64,000 nucleotides of DNA, taken from positions 427,001 through 491,000 of the forward strand of contig NZ_MQUA01000013.1 in the NCBI RefSeq assembly GCF_002943715.1, given 5' to 3'. Below are positions 8,022 through 20,108 of the stretch, in pieces (within the stretch, counting starts at the first letter, position 1; every line of letters begins with the position of its first letter). A program made the position numbers and the translations under genes. Under the pieces are notes generated by a model. It did not search any database and was not told where the DNA came from. It saw nothing but the letters and a program-made list of their open reading frames with translations. Source of the stretch: Polaribacter filamentus. GTDB taxonomy: Bacteria; Bacteroidota; Bacteroidia; Flavobacteriales; Flavobacteriaceae.

Positions 8022-10400
8022 TTAAAATTTAAAATTATAAGTCACAGAAGGTACTAGACCAAAAATGGAAGTCTGAATTGCTTCATTTCGAAAGGTTTCG
8101 CGGTTTTGTCTAAAATTGATAGAAGCTGCATTTTGTCTTCCATATAAATTATAAATTCCGAAAACCCATTCTGCTTGCCATTTTCTATTTTTATTGCTTT
8201 CTGGAGTTAAAGTTGCAGAAATATCAAGCCTGTGATAGGCCGGAAGTCTGTCTGCATTTCTTGTATTATCGTTATAAATTGGCACATTTAAACCCTGAAC
8301 TTCATATTGACCTACAGGGTAATTTGTAGGCTGACCTGTTTGAAACAAAAAGTTGGCATTAAATAGCCATTTTTTAGACAATTCATAACTAGTATTTATA
8401 GAAATATCGTGGGTTTTATCGTACGGTGTATTGTACCATTCACCTTGATTTATTCCGGGCTCATTCGCAGTTCTTCCTTGCGTTTTTTGCTCAGATTTAG
8501 AAAGCGTATACGCCAGCCAACCTTTAAAATCACCTTCGTTCTTTTTAAATAAAACCTCTAAACCATAAGCTCTCGCTTGCCCGTTTAAAATAACAGTTTC
8601 AATTTCGTTATTGGCAACTAAATTTGCACCATTAGTATAATCGATTCTATTTTGAATGTCTTTATAGAAAACCTCGGTTTCTAGAGAATAATCTCCATTT
8701 TTGATGGATTTAAAATATCCGGCAGCAAATTGATCTAACAACTGCGGTTTTATAAACTTTCCACTAGGCGCCCACACATCCAATGGAGTAGGAGATGCGG
8801 TATTTGAAAGTAAGTGTAAATATTGCGCCATTCTATTGTAACTTAATTTGAATGAAGTTTGATTATCTAGTAAATAAGAAAGCGAAATTCGTGGCTCAAA
8901 ATTGTTAAAACTTGCCAAGGCATCGCTTCTTTTGTAAGACTCTGTAGCGATTGCTTCTGCAGATTCGTACTTTTTAAATTGTGAATTGTAAATTACAGGA
9001 TTGTCGTTTGCATATACATTTATTTCATCTTGTCCCAAACGTGTAAAGTTGCTAAAACGAGCTCCGTATTGCAGGGTAAGTTTGTCATTAATGGAATGTT
9101 CAGCTTCTAAATATGCCGCAAATTCATTGGCATATTTGTCAATTAATTTTTCTGATTGAATTCCGGAATCGGCTCTATTTGGTACGATTTCTCCAGGATT
9201 AAATTTTATATAAATGTTATTAATACCATAACTTAATTTAAAATTATCATTTAAATAATGTTTAAAATCGTATTTTAAGTTGAAGTTTGTAATGCCTGAA
9301 TTCCATTCAAAACCAACAAAATCTAAGATTAATCCGTAGAAATAATCAGAGTAGATTGCTGAAAGATTAGAAAATATTTTATCAGAAAATAAATGATTCC
9401 AACGCAAATTAACAACTGTATTTCCGTATTTATTTACGAAGTTGTCGCTAATTCCGAAGACATCTTTTCCAAAATAAGTGGATAAGAATACGTTGTTATT
9501 ATCATTAAATCTATAATTAATTTTACTATTTAAATCATAAAAATAAGCTTTGTTATCATTATCAAAAAGTGGTAAAAATAAGTGTGCGTAAGAGGCTCTT
9601 CCACCAACGATAAAAGAGCTTTTTTCTTTTACAATTGGGCCTTCTGCTAACAATCTACTTGAAACCAAACCAATTCCACCCGTTAAATTAAAATCTTTAC
9701 TATTGCCTTCTTTCTGATAAATATCTAATACGGATGACAATCTTCCTCCAAAACGTGCAGGAATTCCGCCTTTATATAATTTAACATCTTTAATTACATC
9801 AGGATTAAAAACTGAGAAAAAACCAAGTAAATGCGAAGAATTAAACACAATTGCTTCATCTAATAAAATTAAGTTTTGATCAGCTGCGCCACCTCTCACA
9901 TTAAAGCCAGAAGCACCCTCACCAGCACTTGTTACACCAGGTAAAAGCAATAAGGCTTTAATAATGTCTGCTTCACCTAACACAACAGGAATTTGTTTTA
10001 TAGTTGCAGCAGTTAGTTTGTTAACACTCATTTGCGGAGTTCTGACATTTAATTTTTCGATGTTACCCTCGATTACAATTTCATTTAAACTTTCAGCTTC
10101 TTCCGTTAGTTTAAAGTTTTTTGTTATTTTTTCTGATAAGTTAATTGTTTCAACAATGGATGTAAAACCTAAATAGCTAACTTGAACTTTATAAATTCCT
10201 GTAGGAAGTGTAATTGAGTAAAAGCCGTATTCATTAGTAGTGGTTCCTGAGTTTAATTCTGGAAAATAAACAGAGACTCCAATTAAAGTTTCGTTATTAT
10301 TTGCATCATACACAGAACCACTAATTGTTGATTTTTCCTGACTAAAAGCGTGTAAAGAGAGCAGAAAAATTATATAAAATATTTTTTTGAAATGAAACAT
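8022..10400 (-). CDS. TonB-dependent outer-membrane receptor with N-terminal carboxypeptidase-like domain
   Basis: A 792-residue outer-membrane transporter. A signal peptide (about 1-20, ending AFSQ) is followed by a CarboxypepD_reg-like beta-sandwich (about 22-105: SGSVYDANNNETLIGVSVYF). A plug domain comes next (about 120-230, with GGAADQNLILLDEA and GIPARFGGRLSSVLDIYQKEG). The barrel runs to a terminal aromatic residue in SVTYNFKF. It lacks the SusC-specific features, so it belongs to the receptor type that is paired with DUF4249 instead of SusD. Energy would come from TonB/ExbBD. The substrate cannot be read from sequence. It is first in a two-gene operon with the DUF4249 lipoprotein. Confidence 0.88.
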   Translation of the reverse strand: MFHFKKIFYIIFLLSLHAFSQEKSTISGSVYDANNNETLIGVSVYFPELNSGTTTNEYGFYSITLPTGIYKVQVSYLGFTSIVETINLSEKITKNFKLTEEAESLNEIVIEGNIEKLNVRTPQMSVNKLTAATIKQIPVVLGEADIIKALLLLPGVTSAGEGASGFNVRGGAADQNLILLDEAIVFNSSHLLGFFSVFNPDVIKDVKLYKGGIPARFGGRLSSVLDIYQKEGNSKDFNLTGGIGLVSSRLLAEGPIVKEKSSFIVGGRASYAHLFLPLFDNDNKAYFYDLNSKINYRFNDNNNVFLSTYFGKDVFGISDNFVNKYGNTVVNLRWNHLFSDKIFSNLSAIYSDYFYGLILDFVGFEWNSGITNFNLKYDFKHYLNDNFKLSYGINNIYIKFNPGEIVPNRADSGIQSEKLIDKYANEFAAYLEAEHSINDKLTLQYGARFSNFTRLGQDEINVYANDNPVIYNSQFKKYESAEAIATESYKRSDALASFNNFEPRISLSYLLDNQTSFKLSYNRMAQYLHLLSNTASPTPLDVWAPSGKFIKPQLLDQFAAGYFKSIKNGDYSLETEVFYKDIQNRIDYTNGANLVANNEIETVILNGQARAYGLEVLFKKNEGDFKGWLAYTLSKSEQKTQGRTANEPGINQGEWYNTPYDKTHDISINTSYELSKKWLFNANFLFQTGQPTNYPVGQYEVQGLNVPIYNDNTRNADRLPAYHRLDISATLTPESNKNRKWQAEWVFGIYNLYGRQNAASINFRQNRETFRNEAIQTSIFGLVPSVTYNFKF

Positions 10401-10475
10401 ATCTTGTTTAATATATTATTTAATTTAGTCAACAAAAATACGTTTTTAATCTGCTAATAAAATGTTAAACAACAC

Positions 10476-11105
10476 TTAATTATAAAGAATGTCGTTAACT
10501 TCAATTTTTTTATTTTCTATAAAATCATACAATGTTAATCTTCTTAGTGTATAATAATCTACCCAAAAATTTTCTAAAGAATTTAAGTATTGCAGCACGG
10601 ATCTGTCTTTTTCTTGAAGCGCTAAGTTTAAATCGGTAATTGTAATTTTACCAAGTACAAACCTTTTCTTTGTAATGTCATATCTTTTTATGGCAATCTC
10701 TTGTGCTTTTTGCGACGTTTCCAAAAAGTTACGTTGATTTTGCCAATTTAAAACATGCAAGTAAATTTCTTGTTCAAACTCTTGCTCATCTTGCTCAATA
10801 TTTGTATTTACTAAGTCTTTATTTGCTTCTACTAATTTTCTTTTAGATTTAGAAACGCCCCAATCTAAAATTGGTATCCCTAGAGATAAACTTACATTTT
10901 GTTGTTGGTTATAGTTTTGAAATAAATCATTAAAAACGGCTCCTTGTTGTGAGATACCAAAATTAGCATTTAACCTTACCTGTAACCTATTACTACCAAT
11001 AACTTCAGCAACATTTTGCGCTGCTTGTAAACGTTTTCTTCTAAACTCTATTACTGCTTTTCTATTTTCTTTTGCTTCTTCTAAAGCTTTTTGTAACTTT
11101 AGATG
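10476..11105 (-). pseudogene. 5'-truncated TolC-family outer-membrane efflux gene
   Basis: The minus-strand frame is open from 11105 down to the stop at 10476 (about 209 codons) and reads as the second half of a TolC-type protein: LQKALEEAKENRKAVIEFRRKRLQAA, then LSLGIPILDWGVSKSKRKLVEAN, then a long coiled-coil-like helix. The frame is closed at its 5' side by a TAA at 11106-11108 and has no start codon before an internal ATG at 10760. A full TolC relative has about 440-480 residues, so the signal peptide and first repeat are missing. No intact RND pump or adaptor gene is adjacent. I judge it a non-functional remnant of an efflux operon. Confidence 0.75.
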
Positions 11106-11127
11106 TTAAGTAATCATTTGTTTTAGA

Positions 11128-11208
11128 TTAAGCTGAGAAATAATTATAAATTAAGTAAGTTCCAACAATGACACTGATGGAAATTATAACAATTTTTTTC
11201 TTCTTCAT
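11128..11208 (-). CDS. Very short ORF encoding a single membrane helix (26 aa)
   Basis: ATG 11206-11208 opens a 26-codon frame starting MKKKKIVIISIS and consisting of a basic N terminus plus one hydrophobic helix. This resembles the N-terminal anchor of membrane-fusion proteins, which often neighbour TolC genes. It lies just upstream of the truncated TolC frame and could be the first codons of a lost adaptor gene, now joined to the TolC remnant by a deletion. A genuine small membrane peptide is an alternative. Confidence 0.3.
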   Translation of the reverse strand: MKKKKIVIISISVIVGTYLIYNYFSA

Positions 11209-11240
11209 TAGTTTTAGTATAAGTTAATTTCAAAACTAAA

Positions 11241-11267
11241 GAAAAAAGAGTGCTATGAAGCACTCTT
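11241..11267 (-). terminator. Rho-independent terminator of icd
   Basis: AAGAGTGC (11246-11253) and GCACTCTT (11260-11267) form a perfect 8-bp stem with a 6-nt loop. On the minus strand the stem is followed by a run of T (complement of A at 11242-11247). It lies 36 nt past the icd stop codon. Confidence 0.8.
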
Positions 11268-11302
11268 AATTGTTAATATTTTAAGAAAACGTAAATTTAC
11301 AC

Positions 11303-13570
<2,268 letters not shown>

Positions 13571-13591
13571 TCAATTTCGCATAAAGCGGCA

Positions 13592-13599
13592 CAAACTTA
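13592..13599 (-). promoter_or_regulatory. Putative -7 box of icd
   Basis: Minus-strand TAAGTTTG matches TAnnTTTG, about 70 nt upstream of the icd ATG. No convincing -33 TTG is seen, so this is a weak call. Confidence 0.3.
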
Positions 13600-13786
13600 T
13601 GAATTTAAGGTGAGATTTTAGATGTTAAATTTCCATTAATTACCGATTGTTATAACGATTTTAATAAAAAAAAGGTCTTTTTTTTAAGGAATTGATATTA
13701 AAAATCATTAGCGTCTAGTTGTAAATATTTTTAGTTCATAAAACCTTTTAAAATATGAAATTCCGCGAATTTTTTAAAAGACACTA

Positions 13787-13930
13787 TTTTTTTTTAAAAT
13801 AATTTCATCAAGACAAAGTAGACAATTTTATTTTAATTAATATCCGATTGTAATATAGTTTGGGTCGAGTCTTTGTTCTTGGTTTTAAAAGCGAAGCAAT
13901 CTTCAGTCTTTTATGGCACAAGAATGATTA
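13787..13930 (+). repeat. Dispersed intergenic repeat, copy A
   Basis: This stretch shares two blocks with 33705-33835. The first is a T run followed by AAAATAATTTCATCAAGA and AAAGTAG. The second, about 75 nt further on, is TCTTGGTT-TAA-AG-GAA-CAATCTT-AG followed by TTTTAT. Similarity is patchy between the blocks. Both copies have the same strand orientation and lie in gaps between genes. It has no ORF and does not resemble an IS end I know. Confidence 0.5.
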
Positions 13931-14446
13931 AAAATAGAAAGCCATAGCTTACAATTACTTGCAGAGATATGGCTTTCTTGAAATAGTCTTTTATACTTTT
14001 TTGTATTACTACAAATCAAATAAGAAATTAATCTTATATTTCTTTGTTATAAAGAAATTATATTTTTCTATTTCGGTTTTTTGAAACATCCTTAATTTTA
14101 AACGAGCATTCTACTTTTTTAAAATTTTTATTAATGTTTCTATTGTTATCCTTCTAAAGATGATACTTTATTTCAGTTAGTTATTCTCACAACGAACTTT
14201 TTTAAGCGATAACTATCATTTTTTGAAATGAACATTGCTATTCTATCATTTTTTTGGATAAACAATTTATAAAGAACGTTACTTTATATATTCACTATTA
14301 ATTTTTCATTAGCTTTTTGTATACTAACAAGTTTAATTAGTTTGTAAATTATAAATCAAATATAGAAGTCTTATCTATTTAAACAAAATTTTAATAAATT
14401 ATAAGTCAACATGTTATTAACTACAGTTGTTAACATTTGTTAACTA
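13931..14446. other. Long gene-free stretch between icd and rplS
   Basis: With the repeat to its left, this makes nearly 1 kb without a gene. AAAGCCATA (13938-13946) and TATGGCTTT (13968-13976) are 9-bp inverted arms with a 21-nt loop, perhaps the end of the repeat element. The remainder is very AT-rich, with no open frame of family character and no RNA gene that I recognise. Confidence 0.45.
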
Positions 14447-14478
14447 AAAAAGCGTTGTGATTAATCACAACGCTTTTT
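14447..14478 (-). terminator. Terminator of rplS (bidirectional hairpin)
   Basis: A perfect 14-bp stem (14447-14460 with 14465-14478) encloses a TTAA loop, with A and T runs at the two edges. It lies 22 nt beyond the rplS stop codon and would end minus-strand transcription; its symmetry could also stop readthrough from the left. Confidence 0.85.
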
Positions 14479-14499
14479 ATAGTTTTATATAAGAAGAAA

Positions 14500-14850
14500 T
14501 TATCTTCTTCTTTCAGTAATTCTAGCTTTTTTACCAGTAAGACCTCTAAAGTAGAAAATACGAGCTCTACGTACTTTACCTCTTTTATTAACTTCAATTT
14601 TTTGAATAGAAGGTAAGTTTACAGGGAAAATTCTTTCAACACCTACAGTACCAGAAATTTTTCTGATTGTAAAAGTTTCAGAAAGACCTGTTCCTTTTCT
14701 TTGAATAACGACACCTCTAAAAAACTGAGTACGTACTTTTTCTCCCTCCTTAATTTCGTAATACACTGTAATTGTATCACCAGCAGAAAATTCTGCGAAT
14801 TCTTTTTTTGTTACAAATTCGTCTTGAACAAATTTTATTAAAGCTTCCAT
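14500..14850 (-). CDS. rplS: 50S ribosomal protein L19
   Basis: A 116-residue ribosomal protein at the 30S/50S interface. The [22 protein letters not shown] segment, [10 protein letters not shown] and the C-terminal [20 protein letters not shown] (KVRRA form here) are standard L19 signatures and the length is normal. It has its own -7-like box at 14918-14925 and a strong terminator downstream. trmD lies upstream on the same strand, as in many bacteria, but with a glycosyltransferase gene between them. Confidence 0.96.
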   Translation of the reverse strand: MEALIKFVQDEFVTKKEFAEFSAGDTITVYYEIKEGEKVRTQFFRGVVIQRKGTGLSETFTIRKISGTVGVERIFPVNLPSIQKIEVNKRGKVRRARIFYFRGLTGKKARITERRR

Positions 14851-14917
14851 ATTTAATATTTATTTTATAGTAAAGCAACGTTCACGATTTCTTCGTCAGA
14901 GGTTAATTTAGCGTTTG

Positions 14918-14925
14918 CAAAAGTA
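14918..14925 (-). promoter_or_regulatory. Putative -7 box of rplS
   Basis: Minus-strand TACTTTTG fits TAnnTTTG, 67 nt upstream of the rplS ATG. The -33 region has only an imperfect T-rich match. Confidence 0.4.
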
Positions 14926-14959
14926 ATAAATTATTTATTGTAGATAAAACTAAAATGCA

Positions 14960-16438
14960 TTATTTTTTATATTTATAGTTCGTACAGTAGAAAATCCAGA
15001 ATTTACGTACTTCTTTTCCATTTATTTTAATGATAATAGGCGCTAATTCTTTTACTGAATCAAAGTATTTACTTAATAATGGGTCATTTTTTCCTTTTAA
15101 CTTATTGTCTTTAAATTGTTTGTCAGAATCAATAAAAATAGCGTTTTTCTTATCTAAATCAGATAAATTATCCCCTAAGTAATCGAAATGTAAAGCCGGT
15201 AAACCAATAATGTTTTGTGCAAATACTTTTTCATCCATAAAAAAGTTTAAACACGCGGAAGTTTTATAGTTATCATTAGAAAACACAAAGGTATTTGGAT
15301 GTTTTTCTTGTAATTTAGTAGTTTCAATTGCTAATTCTTTCCAGCCAACCCAAGTATCGTCACTTTTAATAGGGACTAAATAAAAGATAATTTGTAAGCT
15401 AAACAAAACATGAAATACAATTGAAAATAGAAGCTGAATTTTCAATAATTTCCTGCTGATGAACATTCCTGCTAAAATAATTCCTGTTATATACGAAGGC
15501 ATCATCCAATTTAGTTTCACCCAATAGATAGGAGTCAGGGCAAAGAACCCAACAAAAGTTGGGATAAAAAATGCTAACAAGAATAAGGTTTTGGCTTGCG
15601 GAAGTTTAAATTTCAGCAATGCTCTTTTTACATATTTATACGTAAACGTGATAATACTCAGAAACAAAACGGGCAGTAACAAGAACATTTGATGACCAAT
15701 TGCACCAAAGAAATATTTGGGAGAAATTTTAAATTCAGAAATTGAACTCGTTCGTTCGGATGATTGAAAAGCAAAGGATGCAAAATCATTTTGATAGTTC
15801 CAATACCAAACAGGAAATGTAACGGCAATAGAAATAATTAATGAAATCCAAAGCCAAGGAGAAAATAATAATTTTCTATATGTATTTGAAAACACTAAAA
15901 ATCCTAGCAACCCAATTTGTAATAATAAAGCGGTGTATTTGCTATCAAAAGCAAAGCCCATGGCAATTCCGCCTAAAATCCAAAACAACTTCTTATCTTC
16001 AAAAATAGCTTTGTATAAGCAAATTAAACTCAATGTCCAGAATAATAATAGTGGTACATCGGGAGTAGAATTAAATGATAAAATTGATATAAATATGGTA
16101 GAAGCTAATAAAACAAAAGCTCGTTGTAATTTTTCTTTGGATAAAAAGTAAGACGCTAATTTGTAGAAACTTAAGATTGTTAAAGAAGTAATTACAAAAT
16201 CAGCAAATTTTATGGTAAAAATAGATTGCCCAAAAACCTCTGTAAAAATCCTTAGCATGTAACCAATCATTCCCGGATGATCAAAATAAGATAAAGATAA
16301 ATTCTGACCGTACAAATAATAATAAGCGTCTTGTGGCATTAATCCCATAAATGGGAGTAAAATCAACCTAAAAATTTGAAATCCTAAAACCCAAGAAATG
16401 GCTTTTTTGTTTTTTATAATTGATAAAAACTTACTCAT
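14960..16438 (-). CDS. GT39-type membrane glycosyltransferase (ArnT/PMT-like)
   Basis: A 492-residue GT-C fold protein with about ten to twelve transmembrane segments. The first periplasmic loop holds the catalytic motif [22 protein letters not shown] (about residues 35-56), with the acidic residue after the first helix typical of GT39/PMT_2 enzymes. Such enzymes transfer a sugar from a polyprenyl-phosphate donor to lipid or protein on the outer face of the inner membrane. The acceptor here is unknown. Its ATG overlaps the end of trmD by 8 nt, so it is co-transcribed with trmD, and rplS follows 109 nt downstream. Confidence 0.8.
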   Translation of the reverse strand: MSKFLSIIKNKKAISWVLGFQIFRLILLPFMGLMPQDAYYYLYGQNLSLSYFDHPGMIGYMLRIFTEVFGQSIFTIKFADFVITSLTILSFYKLASYFLSKEKLQRAFVLLASTIFISILSFNSTPDVPLLLFWTLSLICLYKAIFEDKKLFWILGGIAMGFAFDSKYTALLLQIGLLGFLVFSNTYRKLLFSPWLWISLIISIAVTFPVWYWNYQNDFASFAFQSSERTSSISEFKISPKYFFGAIGHQMFLLLPVLFLSIITFTYKYVKRALLKFKLPQAKTLFLLAFFIPTFVGFFALTPIYWVKLNWMMPSYITGIILAGMFISRKLLKIQLLFSIVFHVLFSLQIIFYLVPIKSDDTWVGWKELAIETTKLQEKHPNTFVFSNDNYKTSACLNFFMDEKVFAQNIIGLPALHFDYLGDNLSDLDKKNAIFIDSDKQFKDNKLKGKNDPLLSKYFDSVKELAPIIIKINGKEVRKFWIFYCTNYKYKK

Positions 16439-17111
16439 CTTTTAGTAAATCGGGTCTTATTTGTTGGGTTCTTTTGTAAGCTTGATTACTTCGCCAATCA
16501 TCAATTTTTGGAAAATTTCCAGACAATAATACGTCAGGAACTTTCATACCTTCAAATTCTGCAGGTCTTGTATATACTGGTGGTGACAATAAATTATCTT
16601 GAAAAGAATCTGTTAATGCAGATTGTTCGTCGCCAATAACGCCCGGAATTAAACGCACAACCGCGTCGACTAAAACTGCTGCTGCCAATTCGCCGCCTGT
16701 TAAAACATAATCGCCAATCGAAATTTCTTTGGTAATATATTTATCGCGAATTCTTTGATCTACACCTTTATAATGACCAGTTAAAATAAGAATATTTTCT
16801 TTTAGAGAAAGTGTATTTGCTGTAGACTGATTCAGGGTTTTTGCATCGGGAGTCATGTAAATAACTTCGTCATAATTTCTTTCTACAAGCAATTGTTTTA
16901 TACAATTAGAAATTGGTTCTATCATTAAAACCATGCCTGCGCCACCGCCAAACTGAGTGTCATCAATTTGTTTGTAGTTGCCTAAACCAAATTTACGTAA
17001 GTCGTGAATTACAATTTCTGCTAATCCTTTGTCTTGCGCTCGTTTTATGATAGAATGATTAAACGGACTTTCTAATAAATTTGGCGCTACTGAAATAATA
17101 TCTATTCGCAT
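16431..17111 (-). CDS. trmD: tRNA (guanine-N1)-methyltransferase
   Basis: A 226-residue SPOUT-class, trefoil-knotted enzyme that methylates G37 of tRNAs with a G36, preventing frameshifting. Visible signatures are [18 protein letters not shown] at the N terminus, [17 protein letters not shown] (about 52-68), the SAM-binding knot region [12 protein letters not shown], and [15 protein letters not shown] (about 130-144). Length is normal. It starts at ATG 17109-17111, with no gene close upstream, and its 3' end overlaps the glycosyltransferase start. Confidence 0.96.
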   Translation of the reverse strand: MRIDIISVAPNLLESPFNHSIIKRAQDKGLAEIVIHDLRKFGLGNYKQIDDTQFGGGAGMVLMIEPISNCIKQLLVERNYDEVIYMTPDAKTLNQSTANTLSLKENILILTGHYKGVDQRIRDKYITKEISIGDYVLTGGELAAAVLVDAVVRLIPGVIGDEQSALTDSFQDNLLSPPVYTRPAEFEGMKVPDVLLSGNFPKIDDWRSNQAYKRTQQIRPDLLKDE

Positions 17112-17270
17112 GTTACAAATGTAGGTTTTTATAGAGCTTTTAAATATGGTTTTTCAAAAAAAATATCAACACCTAGTATGGGAAAATGTGAGAATTTCAA
17201 ATATAATTTTTAGCCATTTAAATTTAAAAGTTTTCTGTCTTATATATAAATTTTTTTAATCAATAGAGTT

Positions 17271-17789
17271 CCTCGACGCTTGCGTTGGGAGTAGCGTAAA
17301 GATTTGTAATTTTTGATTTATGAGGGCTCCTACTCATAAAAGTCATAATAAGAGTTTGTTGCTGTATCATTTGGTTTGTCCAATTAAGTATAGGAGAAAA
17401 GTTTTGAGCGAATAAGTTTCTCAAACCTTACCAGCGGTATGTTTAGAAATATCACAGCGCTATGAGACTCATTTTTTGGAGATAGGATGTGATGGAGACC
17501 AGGTACATTTTTTGATTCAAAGTGTTCCAATGTTATCCCCAAAAAAGATAGTGAATACTGTAAAGAACTTAACTGCTCTTGAGATTTTTAGATTGCATCC
17601 CGAAGTAAAGAGGTTTTTATGGGTGGCAAATTTTTGGACAAGTGGTTATTATATAAATACTGTCGGTCAATATGCAAATGAAGAAGTTATAAAGAAATAT
17701 GTTCAAGGTCAAGGCAAAGGTCAGCAGTATCAAAAGATACACAAGTCACAGCTTAAATTGTCTTGAGACCCCGTACCCTTTGGTCGAGG
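17271..17789 (+). mobile_element. Degenerate IS200/IS605-family element (approximate limits)
   Basis: The element contains a broken TnpA gene. Short inverted words CCTCGAC (17271-17277) and GTCGAGG (17783-17789) bracket it, and a small perfect hairpin ACGCTTGCGT (17276-17285) lies at the left, as expected for the subterminal hairpins of this family, which lacks true terminal inverted repeats. No TnpB gene is present. Exact ends are not determined. Confidence 0.5.
17320..17766 (+). pseudogene. IS200/IS605 TnpA transposase, inactivated
   Basis: ATG 17320 opens a frame reading MRAPTHKSHNKSLLLYHLV then KYRRKVLSE. It is closed by an in-frame TAA at 17413-17415 and then continues in the same frame to 17766 with LEIGCDGDQVHFLIQSVP, PEVKRFLWVANFWTSGYY and EEVIKKYVQGQG. 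The total, 148 codons, is the normal TnpA (Y1 transposase) length. Besides the stop, the HUH metal-binding motif (normally DHVHFL) reads DQVHFL, so the first His is Gln. The nucleophilic Tyr in IKKYV is kept. Two independent lesions make it inactive. Confidence 0.85.
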
Positions 17790-17834
17790 TAGTTCATTTT
17801 TTTTTAAAACTTACATTTTGAGTAGTAAAATTAA

Positions 17835-19043
17835 CTAAAGCAACCAAGTTTTTAATTTGTCCAATATTTTAGGATTACTTAACAATTCCAAATGATTATT
17901 TTCATAAACAATCCAAGTATTTTCTCCTTTAAAATTTAGATTTTTGGCGGTTTTTTTATGCTGACCTAAAGCACTTTTTATATCTACTAAAGAATCGCCT
18001 AAAATTTGAGTGGAGGCATGGGCAGATTCTTTCCCTGTAGTTGCAGCTACAGCAAAAAACTCAATTTTATTTGGCAACTGAATATGTTCTCTTTGATCTC
18101 CTTTTCTTTCAAATCGACCGCTGCGTTGCCAATCTTCATCAACAAGATTCCCGTATCTTAAATCTGTTACTCCAGCACTTCTAATTTTCCCTAATCTTGC
18201 AAAAGGCTTTAAATACGGTACAGATTCCAAAATAAGGTCCAAATAACTTCCTATGCGCTCCACATGAGATCCATGATGAGGTGTTCCTAAAAAAGCTACT
18301 TTTTTAAGGTGTTTTGTCCATTTATTATTATTATTTTGGTCTGCGTAATAAAGGGCACTTCTAGTTAGTAACCCACCCATACTATGAGTAATAATCATAA
18401 TTTCTTCAACAGGAACTGGCCAGTTTTCCACTAATTTTTGAAGGTTTTTATTTAAATCTTTTCCATTGGTAGAAATATGTTTTCCACTATTATAATTTAA
18501 GTAAATGGGTGTTTTATCTAACTCTTCGGATAAAATTTCTCCGTGATTATGATTTTTATGATTCCATTGAATATCACTCATACAGGAACCATGAATCATT
18601 AAAAGAATTTTACCATTAATTTTTGGATAAGTTCCCTTTAAACTTTCATTATTAATTTGTATGGCTTTTGATTTATAACGAAATTGCATGTCAATCTTTA
18701 GCGGATTTTCTTTTTCCTCTAAATAATCACCAATTACGCCGTTTAAAACTGAAAGTAGTACTTCTTTTTTATCTGAAGATTTTATATTTCCAATGGCAGG
18801 TGTTAAGTGTTTTAATATTTTAGAAACGGAATTCCCTATCACTTTAGTACTCCATCTAATATTACTAAAAGTAAAACCGGCAATTTTGGTAATTAGTTTT
18901 TGAATACTTGTTGATGGCAAAAAAGGAGGATGAACCACTTGTTTGTGCATTTCTTCCACCAAATCAGTGACACCAATAGTGGCATCCACAATTAAATGGG
19001 TAAGACCTTGTAATTCTGAGTCTGGTTTTGTTTTTTTTGACAT
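17835..19043 (-). CDS. Alpha/beta-hydrolase (lipase/esterase-like)
   Basis: A 402-residue protein. The alpha/beta-hydrolase core starts around residue 145 (KILLMIHGSCMSD, oxyanion strand), with the nucleophile elbow THSMGG near residue 220, then FLGTPHHGSHVERIG typical of PGAP1/lipase-like enzymes. A candidate His sits in ENNHLELL near the C terminus. No signal peptide is evident, so it is probably cytosolic or peripheral. The first 140 residues are an uncharacterised, mostly helical extension. The natural ester or amide substrate is unknown. It stands alone between the IS200 relic and the RimK cluster. Confidence 0.72.
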   Translation of the reverse strand: MSKKTKPDSELQGLTHLIVDATIGVTDLVEEMHKQVVHPPFLPSTSIQKLITKIAGFTFSNIRWSTKVIGNSVSKILKHLTPAIGNIKSSDKKEVLLSVLNGVIGDYLEEKENPLKIDMQFRYKSKAIQINNESLKGTYPKINGKILLMIHGSCMSDIQWNHKNHNHGEILSEELDKTPIYLNYNSGKHISTNGKDLNKNLQKLVENWPVPVEEIMIITHSMGGLLTRSALYYADQNNNNKWTKHLKKVAFLGTPHHGSHVERIGSYLDLILESVPYLKPFARLGKIRSAGVTDLRYGNLVDEDWQRSGRFERKGDQREHIQLPNKIEFFAVAATTGKESAHASTQILGDSLVDIKSALGQHKKTAKNLNFKGENTWIVYENNHLELLSNPKILDKLKTWLL

Positions 19044-19157
19044 TATTAGCTGTCTTTTAAAAGTAAACTTTCTTAATTTTTTTTGATTGAAGTATATTAA
19101 AGATTGGTATTTTTTTTAAATTTTAGTAGCGATTAAAAATATGAAAAACGAAATTAA

Positions 19158-20108
19158 TTACTCGTCAATACTCACATGAAACAAAGCTTCTCCCTTGTTT
19201 ACAATAGGAGTTTTATTAATACAGAAAATATGACAATCAAAAGGAGCGTAAATATTTTTCTTAAATTCGCCAAAAGGATCTTGAATTACTCCAAGAATAT
19301 CTTTCTTTTTAACGTGAGTTCCGTTTTCGACTAAAATTTTAAACATTCCCGAATGATTAGAACGTAACCATTTTGCTTTTTTAATAAAAGTAGGTTTTAA
19401 AGTGATAGAAATATCGCCATCAATAAAACCTAAATGCGTTAAAACATTTTTGGTTCCTCTAATTCCGTGATCTATAACAACAGGATCTAAATTTTTAGAT
19501 TTCCCGCCTTCAAACAGCAAAGCTATTTTACCCATTTTTTTAAGCGATTCACGCAAAGATTTTGCAATATAATTAGAGTGAACTACAAAAGGAGGGTTAA
19601 AGACATTCGCCAATTCTAAGGTTTTTTCCTCAGAAGTATCTAATCGTATTTGCGCAATATTATCTCGTTCGCCGCCACCTGTATGATAATCAATTACATA
19701 ATCTACAAAAGGGGCAATTTCTTTGGTAAACTGATGTGCAAATTGGCTAGCCAAAGAGCCGTTTAAAGAACCTGGAAACATTCTGTTTAAATCGCGTCCA
19801 TCAGGAAACTCTCTTGTCTGAATCAAATATCCAAAAATATTAAAAACAGGAATACAAATAATCGTTCCTTTTTTGGGTACGTTTAGTTTCTTATTAATAA
19901 TTTCACGTATAATACTTACGCCATTTATTTCATCACCATGAACACCCGCCAATAGTAAAATTACGGGTCCTTCAACTTTAGATCGCTCAATAATTATAGG
20001 CACTTTTACCGTTGTTCTTGTATGTAATTTGGCAACTTCTATATCTAAAACGGTACGTTTTCCTTCTGGAATATTTTGACCTAAAAGAATTAAAGGTTTA
20101 TTCGACAT
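19158..20108 (-). CDS. AstE/AspA-like (succinylglutamate desuccinylase/aspartoacylase family) zinc amidohydrolase
   Basis: A 316-residue M14-like metallo-deacylase. Zinc ligands are visible in [12 protein letters not shown] (His and Glu, about residues 51-62) and in DYHTGGG (about 140). A beta-rich C-terminal domain (about 230-316) ends in a biotinyl-like fold, with [17 protein letters not shown]. Family members remove acyl groups from N-acyl amino acids. In clusters with RimK the real substrate is unknown. The start overlaps the rimK stop by 11 nt, so translation is probably coupled and the enzyme likely acts on the ligase's product or precursor (inference). Confidence 0.75.
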   Translation of the reverse strand: MSNKPLILLGQNIPEGKRTVLDIEVAKLHTRTTVKVPIIIERSKVEGPVILLLAGVHGDEINGVSIIREIINKKLNVPKKGTIICIPVFNIFGYLIQTREFPDGRDLNRMFPGSLNGSLASQFAHQFTKEIAPFVDYVIDYHTGGGERDNIAQIRLDTSEEKTLELANVFNPPFVVHSNYIAKSLRESLKKMGKIALLFEGGKSKNLDPVVIDHGIRGTKNVLTHLGFIDGDISITLKPTFIKKAKWLRSNHSGMFKILVENGTHVKKKDILGVIQDPFGEFKKNIYAPFDCHIFCINKTPIVNKGEALFHVSIDE

